A stretch of DNA of 64,000 bases from Rhodopseudomonas sp. (GCF_013377015.1 NZ_JACABA010000002.1:959691-1023690); one strand, 5' to 3'; positions 35,969 to 46,058 are shown, counted from the stretch's first letter. Translations and numbers: made by a program. Notes: a model not told the origin generated them from the sequence alone.

Positions 35969-37381
35969 TCACACCGCCGGCAACACCAGTTCCGCCCTTA
36001 ACCCGCCGATCGGCGCATTCCCCAGTGTCAGGCCGCCGCCGTACAGCGCGGCGAGGTCGACCACGATCGACAGGCCGAGGCCGGAGCCCGGCTTGGTTTC
36101 GTCGAGCCGCTGGCCGCGGCGCGCGACCTGCGCCCGCTCCTCGGCCGACAGCCCGCGGCCGTCATCGTCGACCACGATGCGCAGCTGCGGCGTCGGATCT
36201 GACCCGGCGCGGCGCTCCACCCGCGCCTCGATGAACACCCGGCGATTGGTCCATTTGCAGGCATTGTCGACCAGATTGCCGACCATCTCCTCGAGGTCCT
36301 GGCGCTCGCCGCGGAATTTCGCCCCGGGGGCCGCGGTGATGTCGATGGCGATGTCGCGGTCGCGATGGATCTTCTCCATGGTCCGGCACAGCGCCTCGAT
36401 CACCGGCTCGACCTCGGTGACGGTGCCGATCACGCTGACCCGCGCCGCAATCCGCGCCCGCTCGAGGTGATGCGCGACCTGGTCGCGCATCACCTCGGTC
36501 TGTTCCAGCACTTTCGCCGCGAACGGATCGCCGGGCCGCGCCGAGGCCTCGTTGACCAGCACCGACAGCGGCGTCTTGATGGCATGCGCCAGATTGCCGA
36601 CATGGGTGCGCGATCGCTCGACGATCTTGTGGTTGGCGTCGATCAGCGCGTTGGTCTCGCGCGCCAAGGGCGCGATCTCGACCGGGAACTCGCCCTCCAG
36701 CCGTTCGGCGCGGCCGGAGCGGATATCGGCGATCGACTCCGAGATCCGTTTCAGCGGCGCGAGACCGAAGCGGACCTGGAAGATCGTGGTCAGCAACAGG
36801 CCGATCGACAACGCCACGAAGGTCCCGGCGAGGTAGTAATCGAAGGTTCGGGTTTCCTCGAAAATCTCGCTGGCGTCGCCGGCCACCGTGACCACGAATT
36901 TGCCGTCGATGCCGAGGTCGACCGGCCGCTCCACCATCCGCAAGGTCTGGCCCTCGGGGCCGTCGACATAGCCCTGCCGGATCCCGGCGGCGCTCAGCCC
37001 GACGCCCTGGTCCTCCAGCTTCGGCAGCTTGCGGTCCCACAGCGACCGCGACGCGCGGGGATCGACCTTGTCGGTATCGGTGCGGACGATCTGCCAGTAC
37101 CAACCCGACAGCGGCAGATCGAACAGCGGTTCGCCGAGCGACTGGAACTGATCGGGCGTGGAGTCGGGCGTCGCCACTTCGGCGATGATGGTGCGCAGAT
37201 AGAGATTGAGCCGGCGGTCGAAGGCGCGCTCCGAGCCCTGCCTGTACACCGACGACAGCACGATCCCGGTGAGCGCGAGGATGATCACCACCCAGGCGGT
37301 CGCCGACACGAACAGCCGTGTCGCCAGCGAACTGGTGCGAACCTTCGCCGTGCCGGTCCGGGTATGCTGCACGTTCGTCAC
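35969..37381 (-). CDS. Sensor histidine kinase (FeuQ/PhoQ-like)
   Basis: A 470-residue kinase with membrane helices near 25-45 and 185-205, a periplasmic sensor with an Asp-rich face, a HAMP segment, and a HisKA motif GNLAHAIKTPLSVLVNEA with the His near 286. The ATPase part has NLVDNACKW, DDDGRGL and GSGLGLSI. It is 45 bases downstream of its regulator. The arrangement resembles rhizobial FeuPQ; that name is not certain. Confidence 0.9.
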   Translation of the reverse strand: MTNVQHTRTGTAKVRTSSLATRLFVSATAWVVIILALTGIVLSSVYRQGSERAFDRRLNLYLRTIIAEVATPDSTPDQFQSLGEPLFDLPLSGWYWQIVRTDTDKVDPRASRSLWDRKLPKLEDQGVGLSAAGIRQGYVDGPEGQTLRMVERPVDLGIDGKFVVTVAGDASEIFEETRTFDYYLAGTFVALSIGLLLTTIFQVRFGLAPLKRISESIADIRSGRAERLEGEFPVEIAPLARETNALIDANHKIVERSRTHVGNLAHAIKTPLSVLVNEASARPGDPFAAKVLEQTEVMRDQVAHHLERARIAARVSVIGTVTEVEPVIEALCRTMEKIHRDRDIAIDITAAPGAKFRGERQDLEEMVGNLVDNACKWTNRRVFIEARVERRAGSDPTPQLRIVVDDDGRGLSAEERAQVARRGQRLDETKPGSGLGLSIVVDLAALYGGGLTLGNAPIGGLRAELVLPAV

Positions 37382-37426
37382 GTCTGAACCAAAGCCGCGT
37401 CCGGCCTCCGGTTCATGGGCGCGAGC

Positions 37427-38098
37427 CTAATGCGCATCGACCGGCGGCGTCAGCAGATAGCCGAGCCCGCGCACGGTCTGGATGATGTCGACGTCCAGCT
37501 TCTTGCGGATGCGGCCGACGAACACCTCGATGGTGTTAGAATCGCGGTCGAAATCCTGATCGTACAGGTGCTCGACCAGTTCGGTCCGCGACACCACCCG
37601 GCCGGCGTGGTGCATCAGATAGGCCAGCAGCCGGTATTCATGCGAGGTCATCTTGATCGGATTGCCGTTGACGCTGACCCGGCCGGTGCGGGTGTCGAGC
37701 ACCACCGGGCCGCAGGTCAGCTCGGACTGGGCGTGTCCGGCAGTGCGGCGCAGCAAGGCACGAATCCGCGCCAGCACTTCCTCGAGGTGAAACGGCTTGG
37801 CGACGTAGTCATCGGCGCCGGCGTCGAAGCCTTGCACCTTGTCGCTCCAGCGGTCGCGCGCGGTGAGGATCAAGACCGGCATGGCCCGGGCGTTGCGGCG
37901 CCACGCTTCCAGTACCGAGATGCCATCCATCTTCGGCAGTCCTATGTCGAGCACCACCGCGTCATAGGGTTCGGTGTCGCCGAGGAAATGCCCCTCCTCG
38001 CCATCGAAGGCGCGGTCGACCACATAGCCGGCGTCGGTCAGCGCGGTGGTGAGCTGACGGTTGAGGTCGGGATCATCTTCAACGACGAGCAGGCGCAA
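37427..38098 (-). CDS. OmpR-family response regulator (FeuP-like)
   Basis: A 223-residue regulator: receiver acids in VVEDDPDLN, phosphorylated Asp in AVVLDIGLPK, Lys in DDYVAKPFHLEE, and a winged helix ending IQTVRGLGYLL. The frame extends to 38167, but a TTG at 38098 with GGAG upstream begins exactly at the receiver domain (LRLLVVEDD) and is the likely start. It pairs with the downstream kinase. Confidence 0.9.
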   Translation of the reverse strand: MRLLVVEDDPDLNRQLTTALTDAGYVVDRAFDGEEGHFLGDTEPYDAVVLDIGLPKMDGISVLEAWRRNARAMPVLILTARDRWSDKVQGFDAGADDYVAKPFHLEEVLARIRALLRRTAGHAQSELTCGPVVLDTRTGRVSVNGNPIKMTSHEYRLLAYLMHHAGRVVSRTELVEHLYDQDFDRDSNTIEVFVGRIRKKLDVDIIQTVRGLGYLLTPPVDAH

Positions 38099-38191
38099 GA
38101 TGCACTCCGAAAAATCTGCCGGCGAGATTGCCGCCATCCAGATGAGGCGCGCCGGCGTGAATACCAAATGAACACCGCCGCCCGCGTCACA

Positions 38192-38764
38192 TTACTTTTT
38201 CTTCACAACCGCCTTCACCAGCTTTTCGATCACGCCCGGACTATCCTGCCCGGTGGCGGCGCTGACCTTTTCCCGGGTTCGGCCACTGATATAGACGCCT
38301 AACACGCCGAATCGGAAGCCCCAATAGGTCGCCAGCAGTGTGGTTGCGCCGATCAGCGCGTTGATGGTCTGGATGTCGCCGGCCCAGAATTCGTGCACCA
38401 GCACGGTCCACAGCGCCGCACATTCCAGCGTCAGTTCCCAGGCGTAAGCCGGCCGCCACCAGCGCTGAACCACGTCATTGCTGGCGATCTCGGCGCGCAT
38501 GGTAACACCGGTCTCGGCGATCGCAGCGCGCTGGGTTTCGGCCTCGGCGCGGATCATCTCCGCCCAGCACGCTTCCGCTTCCGCGAGTTTCTCCGGATCA
38601 GCCGACGGCAGGCTCGCCTGCACCGCCGCTGGCGTCGGCGTCGGCGAGCCCAGCGCCTGCGCGAGGATTTGTCCAGCGGCGCCGCCGAGCGGACCGCCGA
38701 GCGCGGTGCCCAGCATCGGTGCCCCGAGTTGAATGACTTGTTTGGCGAGATCGCTCCAATCCAT
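38192..38764 (-). CDS. GTA holin-like protein (3-TM family)
   Basis: A 190-residue protein of the 'holin of 3TMs, for gene-transfer release' type. The N terminus MDWSDLAKQVIQLGAPMLGTALGGPLGG is an amphipathic/hydrophobic segment, and two membrane helices occur at about 115-160 (LECAALWTVLVHEFW and INALIGATTLLATYWGF). Basic residues end the protein. It would permeabilise the inner membrane for GTA release. It is the last gene of the cluster, 3 bases after the endolysin. Confidence 0.85.
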   Translation of the reverse strand: MDWSDLAKQVIQLGAPMLGTALGGPLGGAAGQILAQALGSPTPTPAAVQASLPSADPEKLAEAEACWAEMIRAEAETQRAAIAETGVTMRAEIASNDVVQRWWRPAYAWELTLECAALWTVLVHEFWAGDIQTINALIGATTLLATYWGFRFGVLGVYISGRTREKVSAATGQDSPGVIEKLVKAVVKKK

Positions 38765-38767
38765 CGT

Positions 38768-39520
38768 TCAATTCCTTCCGATGGCCGCCAGGATCGCGGC
38801 AATGAATTTGGCAAGCCGCGGCTGCGGCACGGCCGGCGCGTCGGGCGCCAGCGGCGGGGACGTGATCACCACCGGTGGCGACGTCACCGACGGCACGGCG
38901 TCGAGCGCGGCCCGCCATTTCGCCAGCCACGCCTTGCGCTGCGCCAGGCCGATGGTGCCGCCGTTCAGGCGTCTGGTGACATTGACGATGTCGTCGGCCT
39001 CGGCGAATGGCAGGCAGCCGCAATTGACGAAATCGGCGACGCCGCAGAGCAGGAAGTACTTCGGGTCAAGCACCAGATCGGGATTGGCGACGACATCGAG
39101 CCCGGTCGCCCGCGCGAGCCGTTCGTACCCTTCCCGGCCGGTGGTCTGCGAAGCGCCCCTGCCCCGAAAATTCCAGCCGTCGTCGGAGCCGGACCGGTTG
39201 CCCATCCGGCCATTGTAGACCTTGTTGGCGAGCGCGGGCGGGTTGCCGGCGTAGGGCTGCGCACTGGCCATGGTCGGAAACCGCGACGGCCACACCTGCA
39301 TCATACGGCCCGCCGTGTAGTTGAGATTCTCAACGACGTCGCGGCCGGCGCCGCATTCGTGCGAAATCTGCGCCATCACATGCGCGACCAGCAATGGCGT
39401 ATTGATGCCGTAGCGCGCGAACACGGCCTCCGATTGCGCCGCGATTCCCGCGAGCAATCCGGCGACACGGCTGTCGCCCTGCGGCCACAGCCGCCGCAGC
39501 ATTCGTTCATCGATGGTCAT
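38768..39520 (-). CDS. Endolysin, GH19 chitinase-like
   Basis: A 250-residue protein with a lysozyme-like GH19 fold: AHVMAQISHECGAGRDVVENLNYTAGRMMQVWPSRF includes the catalytic Glu, and NRSGSDDGWNFRGRGASQTTGREGYER is the second family block. The C terminus is a Pro/Ala-rich linker and hydrophobic tail (LAKFIAAILAAIG). With the holin it forms a release cassette at the distal end of the GTA operon. Confidence 0.88.
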   Translation of the reverse strand: MTIDERMLRRLWPQGDSRVAGLLAGIAAQSEAVFARYGINTPLLVAHVMAQISHECGAGRDVVENLNYTAGRMMQVWPSRFPTMASAQPYAGNPPALANKVYNGRMGNRSGSDDGWNFRGRGASQTTGREGYERLARATGLDVVANPDLVLDPKYFLLCGVADFVNCGCLPFAEADDIVNVTRRLNGGTIGLAQRKAWLAKWRAALDAVPSVTSPPVVITSPPLAPDAPAVPQPRLAKFIAAILAAIGRN

Positions 39521-39532
39521 GGGAGCTCCGTA

Positions 39533-41167
39533 CTACGCGATCAGACCGCGCGACCCGAGCAGCGCCGCCGGCTCGCAATACATCTGGAACAACGCCACAC
39601 TCACCGCGCCGGCCGAGCTGCCGTTGTTCATCCAGAGATGCGGCGTCAGGAACTGCGTCGTCGCCGGCAGATCGGCGCTCACCGTGCCGCTGGCGACATC
39701 GCCGGAATTCAACCGTTCGACCCGGTATTTGACGTCGGCGCCGTTGGGCTCCGCCGACAATATCAGTTCGTAGAAATCCTGCCCGCCGGTGGTCGGAAAG
39801 CCGGCGCCGAGACTGGTCTTGGTCGCCGCCCCGCTGCCGTCATTGCTGAGCAGCGACAGCGTCGCATCGCTGGAATCGAAGCCGACGCCGATCAGGTTCA
39901 GCAGCGTGCTCGGATTGACGTTGCCGATCGCGCTGGCCGAGCTGTAGAGCCCGGCAAACAACCGCGAGGTCGATTGAAAGGTCTCGATCCCGAACCGGAT
40001 CAGGAGATAGAACCCGCCCAGACTGGCGCCATTGCCGCGCCAAAACGTCAGCGCCGCGCCGTTGGCGCCGGCCGACGCGCCGGCGCTGCCGGCCGAATTG
40101 AAATCGATCCGCGGCGACGACAGGAACAAATTGCCGGCCGATGGCGCCACCGCGGTGGCGGTGCCGGTGATCGTCGCGGTGAGACCGACCATGTCCAGCG
40201 TGGTCGAGCCCGGCCGCGGCGACCATTGCATCGGTTGTCGGCGGCGCGCGTCCTTGATATCGAGCCGGCCGTGCAGCGCATTCCAGGCCCGCAGACTGGG
40301 ATAGTAGTTCGACGCATCCGGCGTCACCTTCAACGAAAAATCGTCGAGCCCGAGCAGGCCGAACAGCGCCTTGGTGCTGAAATTGGTCTGCATGTAGAGT
40401 GCGGCATCGTTGGCGGTGGCATTCTTGCTGAAGGTGAAGGAGAAGCCGCCCGAGCCGTTGCTGAACAGCGCATTGGAGCCCGCGACCTGCAGCGCGTTGG
40501 CGCCGCTGCTCGGCGTCGTTCTGATCCCGACATTGCCGGTGGTCTTGTCGATCTGGATTGCGTCGGTGAAAGCCGCGCCATCCGGACTGACCTTGATGTG
40601 AAAATTGTCGTCGGCAAGCAGGCCGAACAGCGCCCGCGTGCTCCAATTGTCCTGAAAGGTGAAGCCGGCATCCTTGGCGGCCGCACTCTTGCTCAGGATG
40701 ATACGGATGTCGCCGGTGCCGGGCGTGACGTCGTCATTGCCGAACAGCACGCCATTGGTCTTCACCGAGAGCCGATTGTTGCTGTCGGCCGCGGTGTTGA
40801 TTCCGATCATCGGTAGATTCTGGAACGCGGACAGCGCGTTGATCCAGGCGCTGCCGTTCCACGCCAGCAGAATGCCGGTCGCGAGGTTATAGGCCAGCCA
40901 GCCGGTCTTCGGGGTATAGAACCTCCATGCCCCGTCATAATAGGCCGCGATCGCGTTGGTCTTGCCGGTCCACGCGCCGCTGGCGCCGGCCGGCACCACC
41001 CAGCGCTGACCCGCGCTCGGTGAGCCTGGCGGCGTGGTGACCGCCGCCGAGATCACCGCGAGCTGCACCAGCCCATCCAGGCTGAACAACGTTTCGTTAT
41101 GGGTGACGTGCTTCTGCGCCTGGCTGGCCTCGATCAGAGGCAGGCCGAGATTTGCTGTGTCTGTCAT
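39533..41167 (-). CDS. DUF2793 domain protein, GTA fibre/spike candidate
   Basis: A 544-residue protein starting TDTANLGLPLIEASQAQKHVTHNETL, the signature of DUF2793, and followed by GQRWVVPAGASGAWTGKTNAIAAYYDGAWRFY. The remaining 430 residues are Ser/Gly/Asn/Thr-rich beta structure with repeated units (DNWSTRALFGLLADDNFHIKVSPD and TNFSTKALFGLLGLDDFSLKVTPD). DUF2793 proteins are linked to GTA spikes or fibres. It directly follows the tail-tip gene, so it is probably the receptor-binding fibre. Confidence 0.8.
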   Translation of the reverse strand: MTDTANLGLPLIEASQAQKHVTHNETLFSLDGLVQLAVISAAVTTPPGSPSAGQRWVVPAGASGAWTGKTNAIAAYYDGAWRFYTPKTGWLAYNLATGILLAWNGSAWINALSAFQNLPMIGINTAADSNNRLSVKTNGVLFGNDDVTPGTGDIRIILSKSAAAKDAGFTFQDNWSTRALFGLLADDNFHIKVSPDGAAFTDAIQIDKTTGNVGIRTTPSSGANALQVAGSNALFSNGSGGFSFTFSKNATANDAALYMQTNFSTKALFGLLGLDDFSLKVTPDASNYYPSLRAWNALHGRLDIKDARRRQPMQWSPRPGSTTLDMVGLTATITGTATAVAPSAGNLFLSSPRIDFNSAGSAGASAGANGAALTFWRGNGASLGGFYLLIRFGIETFQSTSRLFAGLYSSASAIGNVNPSTLLNLIGVGFDSSDATLSLLSNDGSGAATKTSLGAGFPTTGGQDFYELILSAEPNGADVKYRVERLNSGDVASGTVSADLPATTQFLTPHLWMNNGSSAGAVSVALFQMYCEPAALLGSRGLIA

Positions 41168-41173
41168 GGCAAC

Positions 41174-44100
41174 TCAGGGGTTGAGAGTGAGTTCGGCGGG
41201 GAATCCAGCGCCGACCGTGCTGGACAATTGCGCGACGCGGATGTGCAGGCTCGTCTGCGGCGCGCCGAAATCCGTTAGTTCGTCGGCGTTGGCGTAAATC
41301 GCCGCCGGCGTGGCGCAGGCGATCGCACGCATCACCGCGGCGCCGGACAGGATTTCGAGCGTGTAGGCTTCGACGTCCTCGCCGAGCGGCACTTCGACGC
41401 CCCAGCCGTCGCCGTCGATCCGGGTGCGGCGGATCCATGAGATGTGAACGCCGTCCGGCTTGCGCGCCGCCGCGAGATGCACCGGCGCCAGCGGCTTCAA
41501 CGCCGTCGCGGTGGGTGTCACCGCCAGTTCCACCGCGGTCGGGTCGTCATGGCTGCGCCCCGAAGCGACGATGCGTAGTTGCAGGTTTCGTCCCAGCGCA
41601 TCGAGCCCCTGCGCCAGCGGCACCAGATGGCTGTCAAGCAGCACGAACGGCGCGCCCGCCGGCAGCGGATCTTGCATCGCGTGCTCGCTGCCGGCCTGGC
41701 CACGTAGCAACCGCGACAGCGCATAAATGTTGCCGTCGACCAGCTCGGCATTAGCGAATTGCAGGATCTCCCAATCGCCGCCGGGATTACATAGCGCCGC
41801 GCCGTTGCCGCCGGCCAGCACGCGGGCGTCCGACAGCGACGCCAGCGCGCCGCCGAACAGCCGGACCCGAAACACATTGCGGCGATCCCACAGTGCGGTC
41901 GGCCCGGCCGGCAAGGGATCGAGCGTCTCGCCGATGGTCGCGCGCGCCGCCGCGACGGCGATCGGCTGGTAGCTCGCGCCGTCGGCGGTGTTCCAGATCG
42001 TCACCGATCCCGGCCACGGATTGGCGAAGATCGCCAGCCGGGTCAGCACCGCGGGTGCCGCCGCATCGATCACCGGCAGATCGAGCGACAGCGCCTGCAC
42101 CGGCCCCAGCGCCGCCGGAATCTGCGCCGGCACCCGCGGCGGCGCCCGCAGCGGCATCGCAAACACCTCCGGATCGATGCTCCGCGCCTTGACCTGCCGC
42201 GCCGTGGTGTCGACCACCTCGTCGATCTCGAACAGCCGCCGCCGATCGTTGACGGTGAGTGCGACCACGTCGCCGGGCACCAGCGCCAGCCGGTCGATGC
42301 CGATTGCAAAGCTGGCGCTGTCGCGGCCGGCCCACAGGTCCTGCAGCAGGATTTCGGCGCGCCGCGCTGCCGCCGCGGCGTTGGTCACGACCGCGAGGTC
42401 GGCATGCACGGTGCGATTGGCGCCGCCGACCAGCTTGCGCGAGACCGCCGCGGCGCGGCGGTAGTCGGTCATGCCGTCGGTGAAGCCGAACGAGACTTCG
42501 TGCGGCAATTCGGTCTCCTGCGCCCGCGTCAAACGCGACGCCGCGCCCTGCGCCGACGCGACCAGTTCGTCCTCGGCGATCTCCGCCACCGCCGCGCCGC
42601 CGCGCTGGATGAAGCGCAAGGTGCCGTCCGCGCTCGTCGCGTTGAAGGCGTAGGCCATCGCCAGCGGCTCGATCATCGCGCGCGGCGCCATCGGCCGATC
42701 CACCAGATAGCCGTCGCAAGCATCGCGCAACGCGCTGCTGTCGACGCCGGTGACGCCGGAATCCGCCAGCAATTGGCTCACCAGCGCGTCGAGCGGCGCG
42801 CCACCGAGCCGACCCGTGAGCCAGTGGCCGTTCTGCCAGTTCGGCGCGTCGCTCCAGACCTCGTCGGCGGCCGGAAACACCGGATAGGGCCGCGCGTCCC
42901 AGGTCCACAGATGGATCGCCGAGACGTCGATCATCCGCCCGCCATAGACCGGCGACACCGGGTTGCGCGCGTCGCCGGCGCCGAACGCCGGATCGAACGC
43001 CGCGATAATGGCTTCGAGATAGCGGCGCTGAATCAGATCGTCGCGCTCGCCGCTGGAAAAATACGGTGCGAAATTCTCGCTCGATTTCGGATCGGGAAAC
43101 ACGCTGGGCTGGTTGGCGCCCTTGTCGACCGCAGGGCAGCCGACTTCAGTGAGCCAGATCGGCTTGCTCATCGGCAACCACGCGGTGGGCGACAGCTCGG
43201 CGCCGCCAACCCGCTCACGATGCGATTGCGACCACCAATTCCAGATGTCCTTGACCCGATAGGTCCAGGGCTTGCCGAGGCCGTCGGTGATGGCGCCGCG
43301 ATTCTGCGCGGCGCGCGCCGCGTCATCGGCGTAGTACCAGTCATAGCCCTCGCCGGCGGCGACATTGCCGGCGAGATAGGCCCGGTCGTAGGTCGAAGCC
43401 GCCGCCGCCTGGTCGAGATGTCCGGCGTCGTCGCGCCAGTCCGCCAATGGTGCGTAGTAATCGATCCCGACCGCGCCGATCGCGCTCGACGCCCACAGCG
43501 GATCGAGCGGAAACCGGACTTCGGAGGCGTCGGGCGTGATCACGTCGGAGCCATATTCGGTCCAGTCCGCGCCATAGGTAACGAGCGTGGACGCGCCGAC
43601 GATGGCCTTCACTTCGGTCGCGAGCGACACCAGCGCCTGCACCGCCGGATAGACGCCGGGGCCGGAGCGCACCCGCGTCAGCGCCTTCAGTTCCGAGCCG
43701 ATCAGGAACGCATCGACGCCGCCCGCCGCGGCGCAGAGATTGGCGTAGTGCAGGATCATGCGGCGATAGTTCCACACCCCGCCGGTGAAGAAGCTCGCCA
43801 CTTGCGCCGCGGCCGTCGCGGTGCCTTGCGGTGATCCCGGCCGCCCCGGCGCCGGATCGCAGGTGATACGGCCGCGCCACGGATAGGGCGGCTGCGACGC
43901 CGCGCCGGTCCAGGGATTCGGCAGCGCGTTGCCGATCGGAACGTCCATCATCACAAACGGATAGAACGTGATCTTGAGCCCGCGCGCTTTCAGCTCACCG
44001 ATCAGATGCACCACGCTGTCGTCCGACGGCGTGCCGCCGAACGCCGGTCGGCCGGCGACCTGCGACACCAGCCAGGCGTCGGCGCGGGTCGCGCCGGCCA

Positions 44101-45016
44101 CCGACCATGTCGTTCGGTTCAGCAGCTTGCCGCGGTTCTCGACGCCGGGCCGCACAGTGCAAACCTGCGCGCGCAGATCGGAGCCGAACCACGCCGCCAC
44201 CAATGCGACGCGCTGTAGCGCCGGACAGATGCCCTGCAGATCGTCGAGCGCTTCGATCACATCCGACGCCGCGTTGGCGACGTGACGGTTCTCCGGGGCC
44301 GACGTCCCTTTGTCGATGATTTGTACCAGGGTCGCGGGCTCATAGCCGAATTCGGTGGTGCCCGGGATCAGCGTCACCGCACGCACCATCTTTTCCAGCA
44401 GTCCGATCGGCCGGATGACCTCGAACGACAATTGCGGAATCCGGTTGCCGAAATCCGCCAGCGGCAGCCGCTCGAACACGACGTAGGCCAGCCCGCGATA
44501 GGCCGGGGCGTTGGCGGCGCCTTCCTTGGCGACGATCAACTCGTCGGCGCTTTGGTCCTCGCTGCCGCGATGGACTCGGACGTTGATGCCGGACAGATCC
44601 AGCGGCTTGCCGTCGGCCCAGATTCGCGCCACCCGGCCGATCGCCCCCTCGCACAGCCCGACCGCAAAATTGGCGAAGTAACTGTAGTTCGTGGTGGTCG
44701 TGGTCGCGCCGCCGCCACCCTTGCCGCCGGATGTGGTCTCGGTCGAGATCACTTCCTCGAGCTGGGTTGCCCAGATCACCTGCCCCGACAACCGCACCCG
44801 GCCATAAACGCGCGGAATCGGCGCGCCCTCGGTCGAGGCCATCACATCGAGATCGGCCAGCCGCGGCCCCTCGACGCTGCGGTCCCCGGCGCCGAACAGC
44901 GAGCGGTCGATGATGTTGCCAACCAGCGCGCCGGCGATCCGTCCGGCAATCGCGCCGGCCGGACCGAACAGCGCGCCGGCGGCGCCGCCGGCGACGGAGA
45001 GAACGAGAGCTGCCAT
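41174..45016 (-). CDS. GTA tail tip / host specificity protein (RcGTA g15-like)
   Basis: A 1280-residue protein, the largest in the window. The N terminus has Ala/Gly-rich membrane-like segments (AALVLSVAGGAAGALFGPAGAIAG), then EGAPIPRVYGRVRLSGQVIWATQLEE and a Gly/Thr stretch. The middle (about 400-720) corresponds to the GTA TIM-barrel-like domain, and the part after about 780 to phage-tail 3/fibronectin-like domains. It would form the tip ('megatron') that contacts the recipient surface. Confidence 0.92.
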   Translation of the reverse strand: MAALVLSVAGGAAGALFGPAGAIAGRIAGALVGNIIDRSLFGAGDRSVEGPRLADLDVMASTEGAPIPRVYGRVRLSGQVIWATQLEEVISTETTSGGKGGGGATTTTTNYSYFANFAVGLCEGAIGRVARIWADGKPLDLSGINVRVHRGSEDQSADELIVAKEGAANAPAYRGLAYVVFERLPLADFGNRIPQLSFEVIRPIGLLEKMVRAVTLIPGTTEFGYEPATLVQIIDKGTSAPENRHVANAASDVIEALDDLQGICPALQRVALVAAWFGSDLRAQVCTVRPGVENRGKLLNRTTWSVAGATRADAWLVSQVAGRPAFGGTPSDDSVVHLIGELKARGLKITFYPFVMMDVPIGNALPNPWTGAASQPPYPWRGRITCDPAPGRPGSPQGTATAAAQVASFFTGGVWNYRRMILHYANLCAAAGGVDAFLIGSELKALTRVRSGPGVYPAVQALVSLATEVKAIVGASTLVTYGADWTEYGSDVITPDASEVRFPLDPLWASSAIGAVGIDYYAPLADWRDDAGHLDQAAAASTYDRAYLAGNVAAGEGYDWYYADDAARAAQNRGAITDGLGKPWTYRVKDIWNWWSQSHRERVGGAELSPTAWLPMSKPIWLTEVGCPAVDKGANQPSVFPDPKSSENFAPYFSSGERDDLIQRRYLEAIIAAFDPAFGAGDARNPVSPVYGGRMIDVSAIHLWTWDARPYPVFPAADEVWSDAPNWQNGHWLTGRLGGAPLDALVSQLLADSGVTGVDSSALRDACDGYLVDRPMAPRAMIEPLAMAYAFNATSADGTLRFIQRGGAAVAEIAEDELVASAQGAASRLTRAQETELPHEVSFGFTDGMTDYRRAAAVSRKLVGGANRTVHADLAVVTNAAAAARRAEILLQDLWAGRDSASFAIGIDRLALVPGDVVALTVNDRRRLFEIDEVVDTTARQVKARSIDPEVFAMPLRAPPRVPAQIPAALGPVQALSLDLPVIDAAAPAVLTRLAIFANPWPGSVTIWNTADGASYQPIAVAAARATIGETLDPLPAGPTALWDRRNVFRVRLFGGALASLSDARVLAGGNGAALCNPGGDWEILQFANAELVDGNIYALSRLLRGQAGSEHAMQDPLPAGAPFVLLDSHLVPLAQGLDALGRNLQLRIVASGRSHDDPTAVELAVTPTATALKPLAPVHLAAARKPDGVHISWIRRTRIDGDGWGVEVPLGEDVEAYTLEILSGAAVMRAIACATPAAIYANADELTDFGAPQTSLHIRVAQLSSTVGAGFPAELTLNP

Positions 45017-45085
45017 GGGATTTGACTTCGGTTATGCTTGCGACGCCGGCCAACGCCCCGGCATCGGATCGCCGCGGAGGGCCGA

Positions 45086-45583
45086 ATGACACGACGACTG
45101 ATCTTGCTGGCCGCGATGGCCGCGATTTCCGGCTTCCCAGCTTTCGCCGCTGATGGCGCCTGGAAATTCGTCGTCGATGATCGTGAACACCCGATATTGA
45201 CCTACTCGGTCGGCGATCGGGACGTATTCTTCGTCGGGTGCGGCCATGCCTTCGCGATCAACGCCAACTACCCTGGCGCGCAGGACCGCAAGGGCGCGGC
45301 GTCGATTACGATCAGCAGCGCCCAATCGTCGATGACCCTCAAGGGCGAGATCGAAGAGCCCGAGGCAGGCGAGACCGGGCCGGCGCGGTTTGCCCAGCAG
45401 GATCTCGGCTACCGAAGGCAGGACCCCGAATTGTACGAAAAGGCGTGGCACAAGCTCGAAGACAAGTTGTTCAACCTGCTCGATTCCGGCAAGCCGCTGA
45501 CGATTTCGGCCGAAGGCAAAAGCTACGTGCTGCCGCCGGTCGACGCGCCGAACTGGAAGGCGCGGTTCAAGAAGATCTGCTGA
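45086..45583 (+). CDS. Periplasmic hypothetical protein inside the GTA cluster
   Basis: A 165-residue protein with a clear signal peptide (LILLAAMAAISGFPAFA, cleavage near 21) and a small beta-rich body with two cysteines (VGCGHAFAINA and the final KKIC). GCGGAGGGCC precedes the ATG at 45086; an upstream in-frame ATG at 45038 is rejected. It is transcribed against the surrounding GTA genes, starting 69 bases from the tail-tip start, so it is an independent insertion. Function is unknown. Confidence 0.7.
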   Translation: MTRRLILLAAMAAISGFPAFAADGAWKFVVDDREHPILTYSVGDRDVFFVGCGHAFAINANYPGAQDRKGAASITISSAQSSMTLKGEIEEPEAGETGPARFAQQDLGYRRQDPELYEKAWHKLEDKLFNLLDSGKPLTISAEGKSYVLPPVDAPNWKARFKKIC

Positions 45584-45617
45584 TCGCGCGGTAAGCTACG
45601 GCCGCGACCGCGCCAGC

Positions 45618-46058
45618 TCAATCCAGTCCGGGAAACCGGAACGCATAGGCCAGCCGCCGCCGCCACCACGGCGCGATCCTGACTTCGCAGACCGCGGCGC
45701 CGTCATGAGCGTGGATCATGGTGTCGGCGGCGCTGGCGATCGCCACGTGCTTGGCGACGTAGCCATCGCGCCAGCGGAACAGCAGCACGTCGCCGGCGCC
45801 AAAATCCTCGCGCGCGATCGGCACCAGATGCCGTAACGCCGCGTCCGCCAGCGCCTCCTCGCCGCGCGCCTCGGCCCAATCCGGCGCGTAAGGCGGCGGC
45901 GTCTCCGGCTCGTCGCCGATGCAGTTGCGCCAGACCCCGCGCACCAGACCGAGGCAATCGCAGCCGACGCCCTTCAGCGAGGCCTGATGTCGATAACGCG
46001 TGCCGATCCAGCTCCGCGCCTCGGCGACGATGGCGTCGCGGGTGAGAGGTTCGATCAT
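45618..46058 (-). CDS. GTA NlpC/P60 peptidase (RcGTA g14-like)
   Basis: A 146-residue cysteine peptidase. VGCDCLGLVRGVW contains the catalytic Cys, and AKHVAIASAADTMIHAH the His. It begins IVAEARSWIGTRYRHQ as in phage NlpC/P60 tail proteins. It would cleave peptidoglycan during tail penetration. The start at MIEPLTRD (46058) is used; the open frame above it runs into a palindromic repeat. Confidence 0.9.
   Translation of the reverse strand: MIEPLTRDAIVAEARSWIGTRYRHQASLKGVGCDCLGLVRGVWRNCIGDEPETPPPYAPDWAEARGEEALADAALRHLVPIAREDFGAGDVLLFRWRDGYVAKHVAIASAADTMIHAHDGAAVCEVRIAPWWRRRLAYAFRFPGLD

Noticed and set aside
38393-40816. An 807-codon plus-strand frame
   Set aside because: It is antisense to holin, endolysin and DUF2793 genes, with low-complexity Arg/Gly/His sequence.
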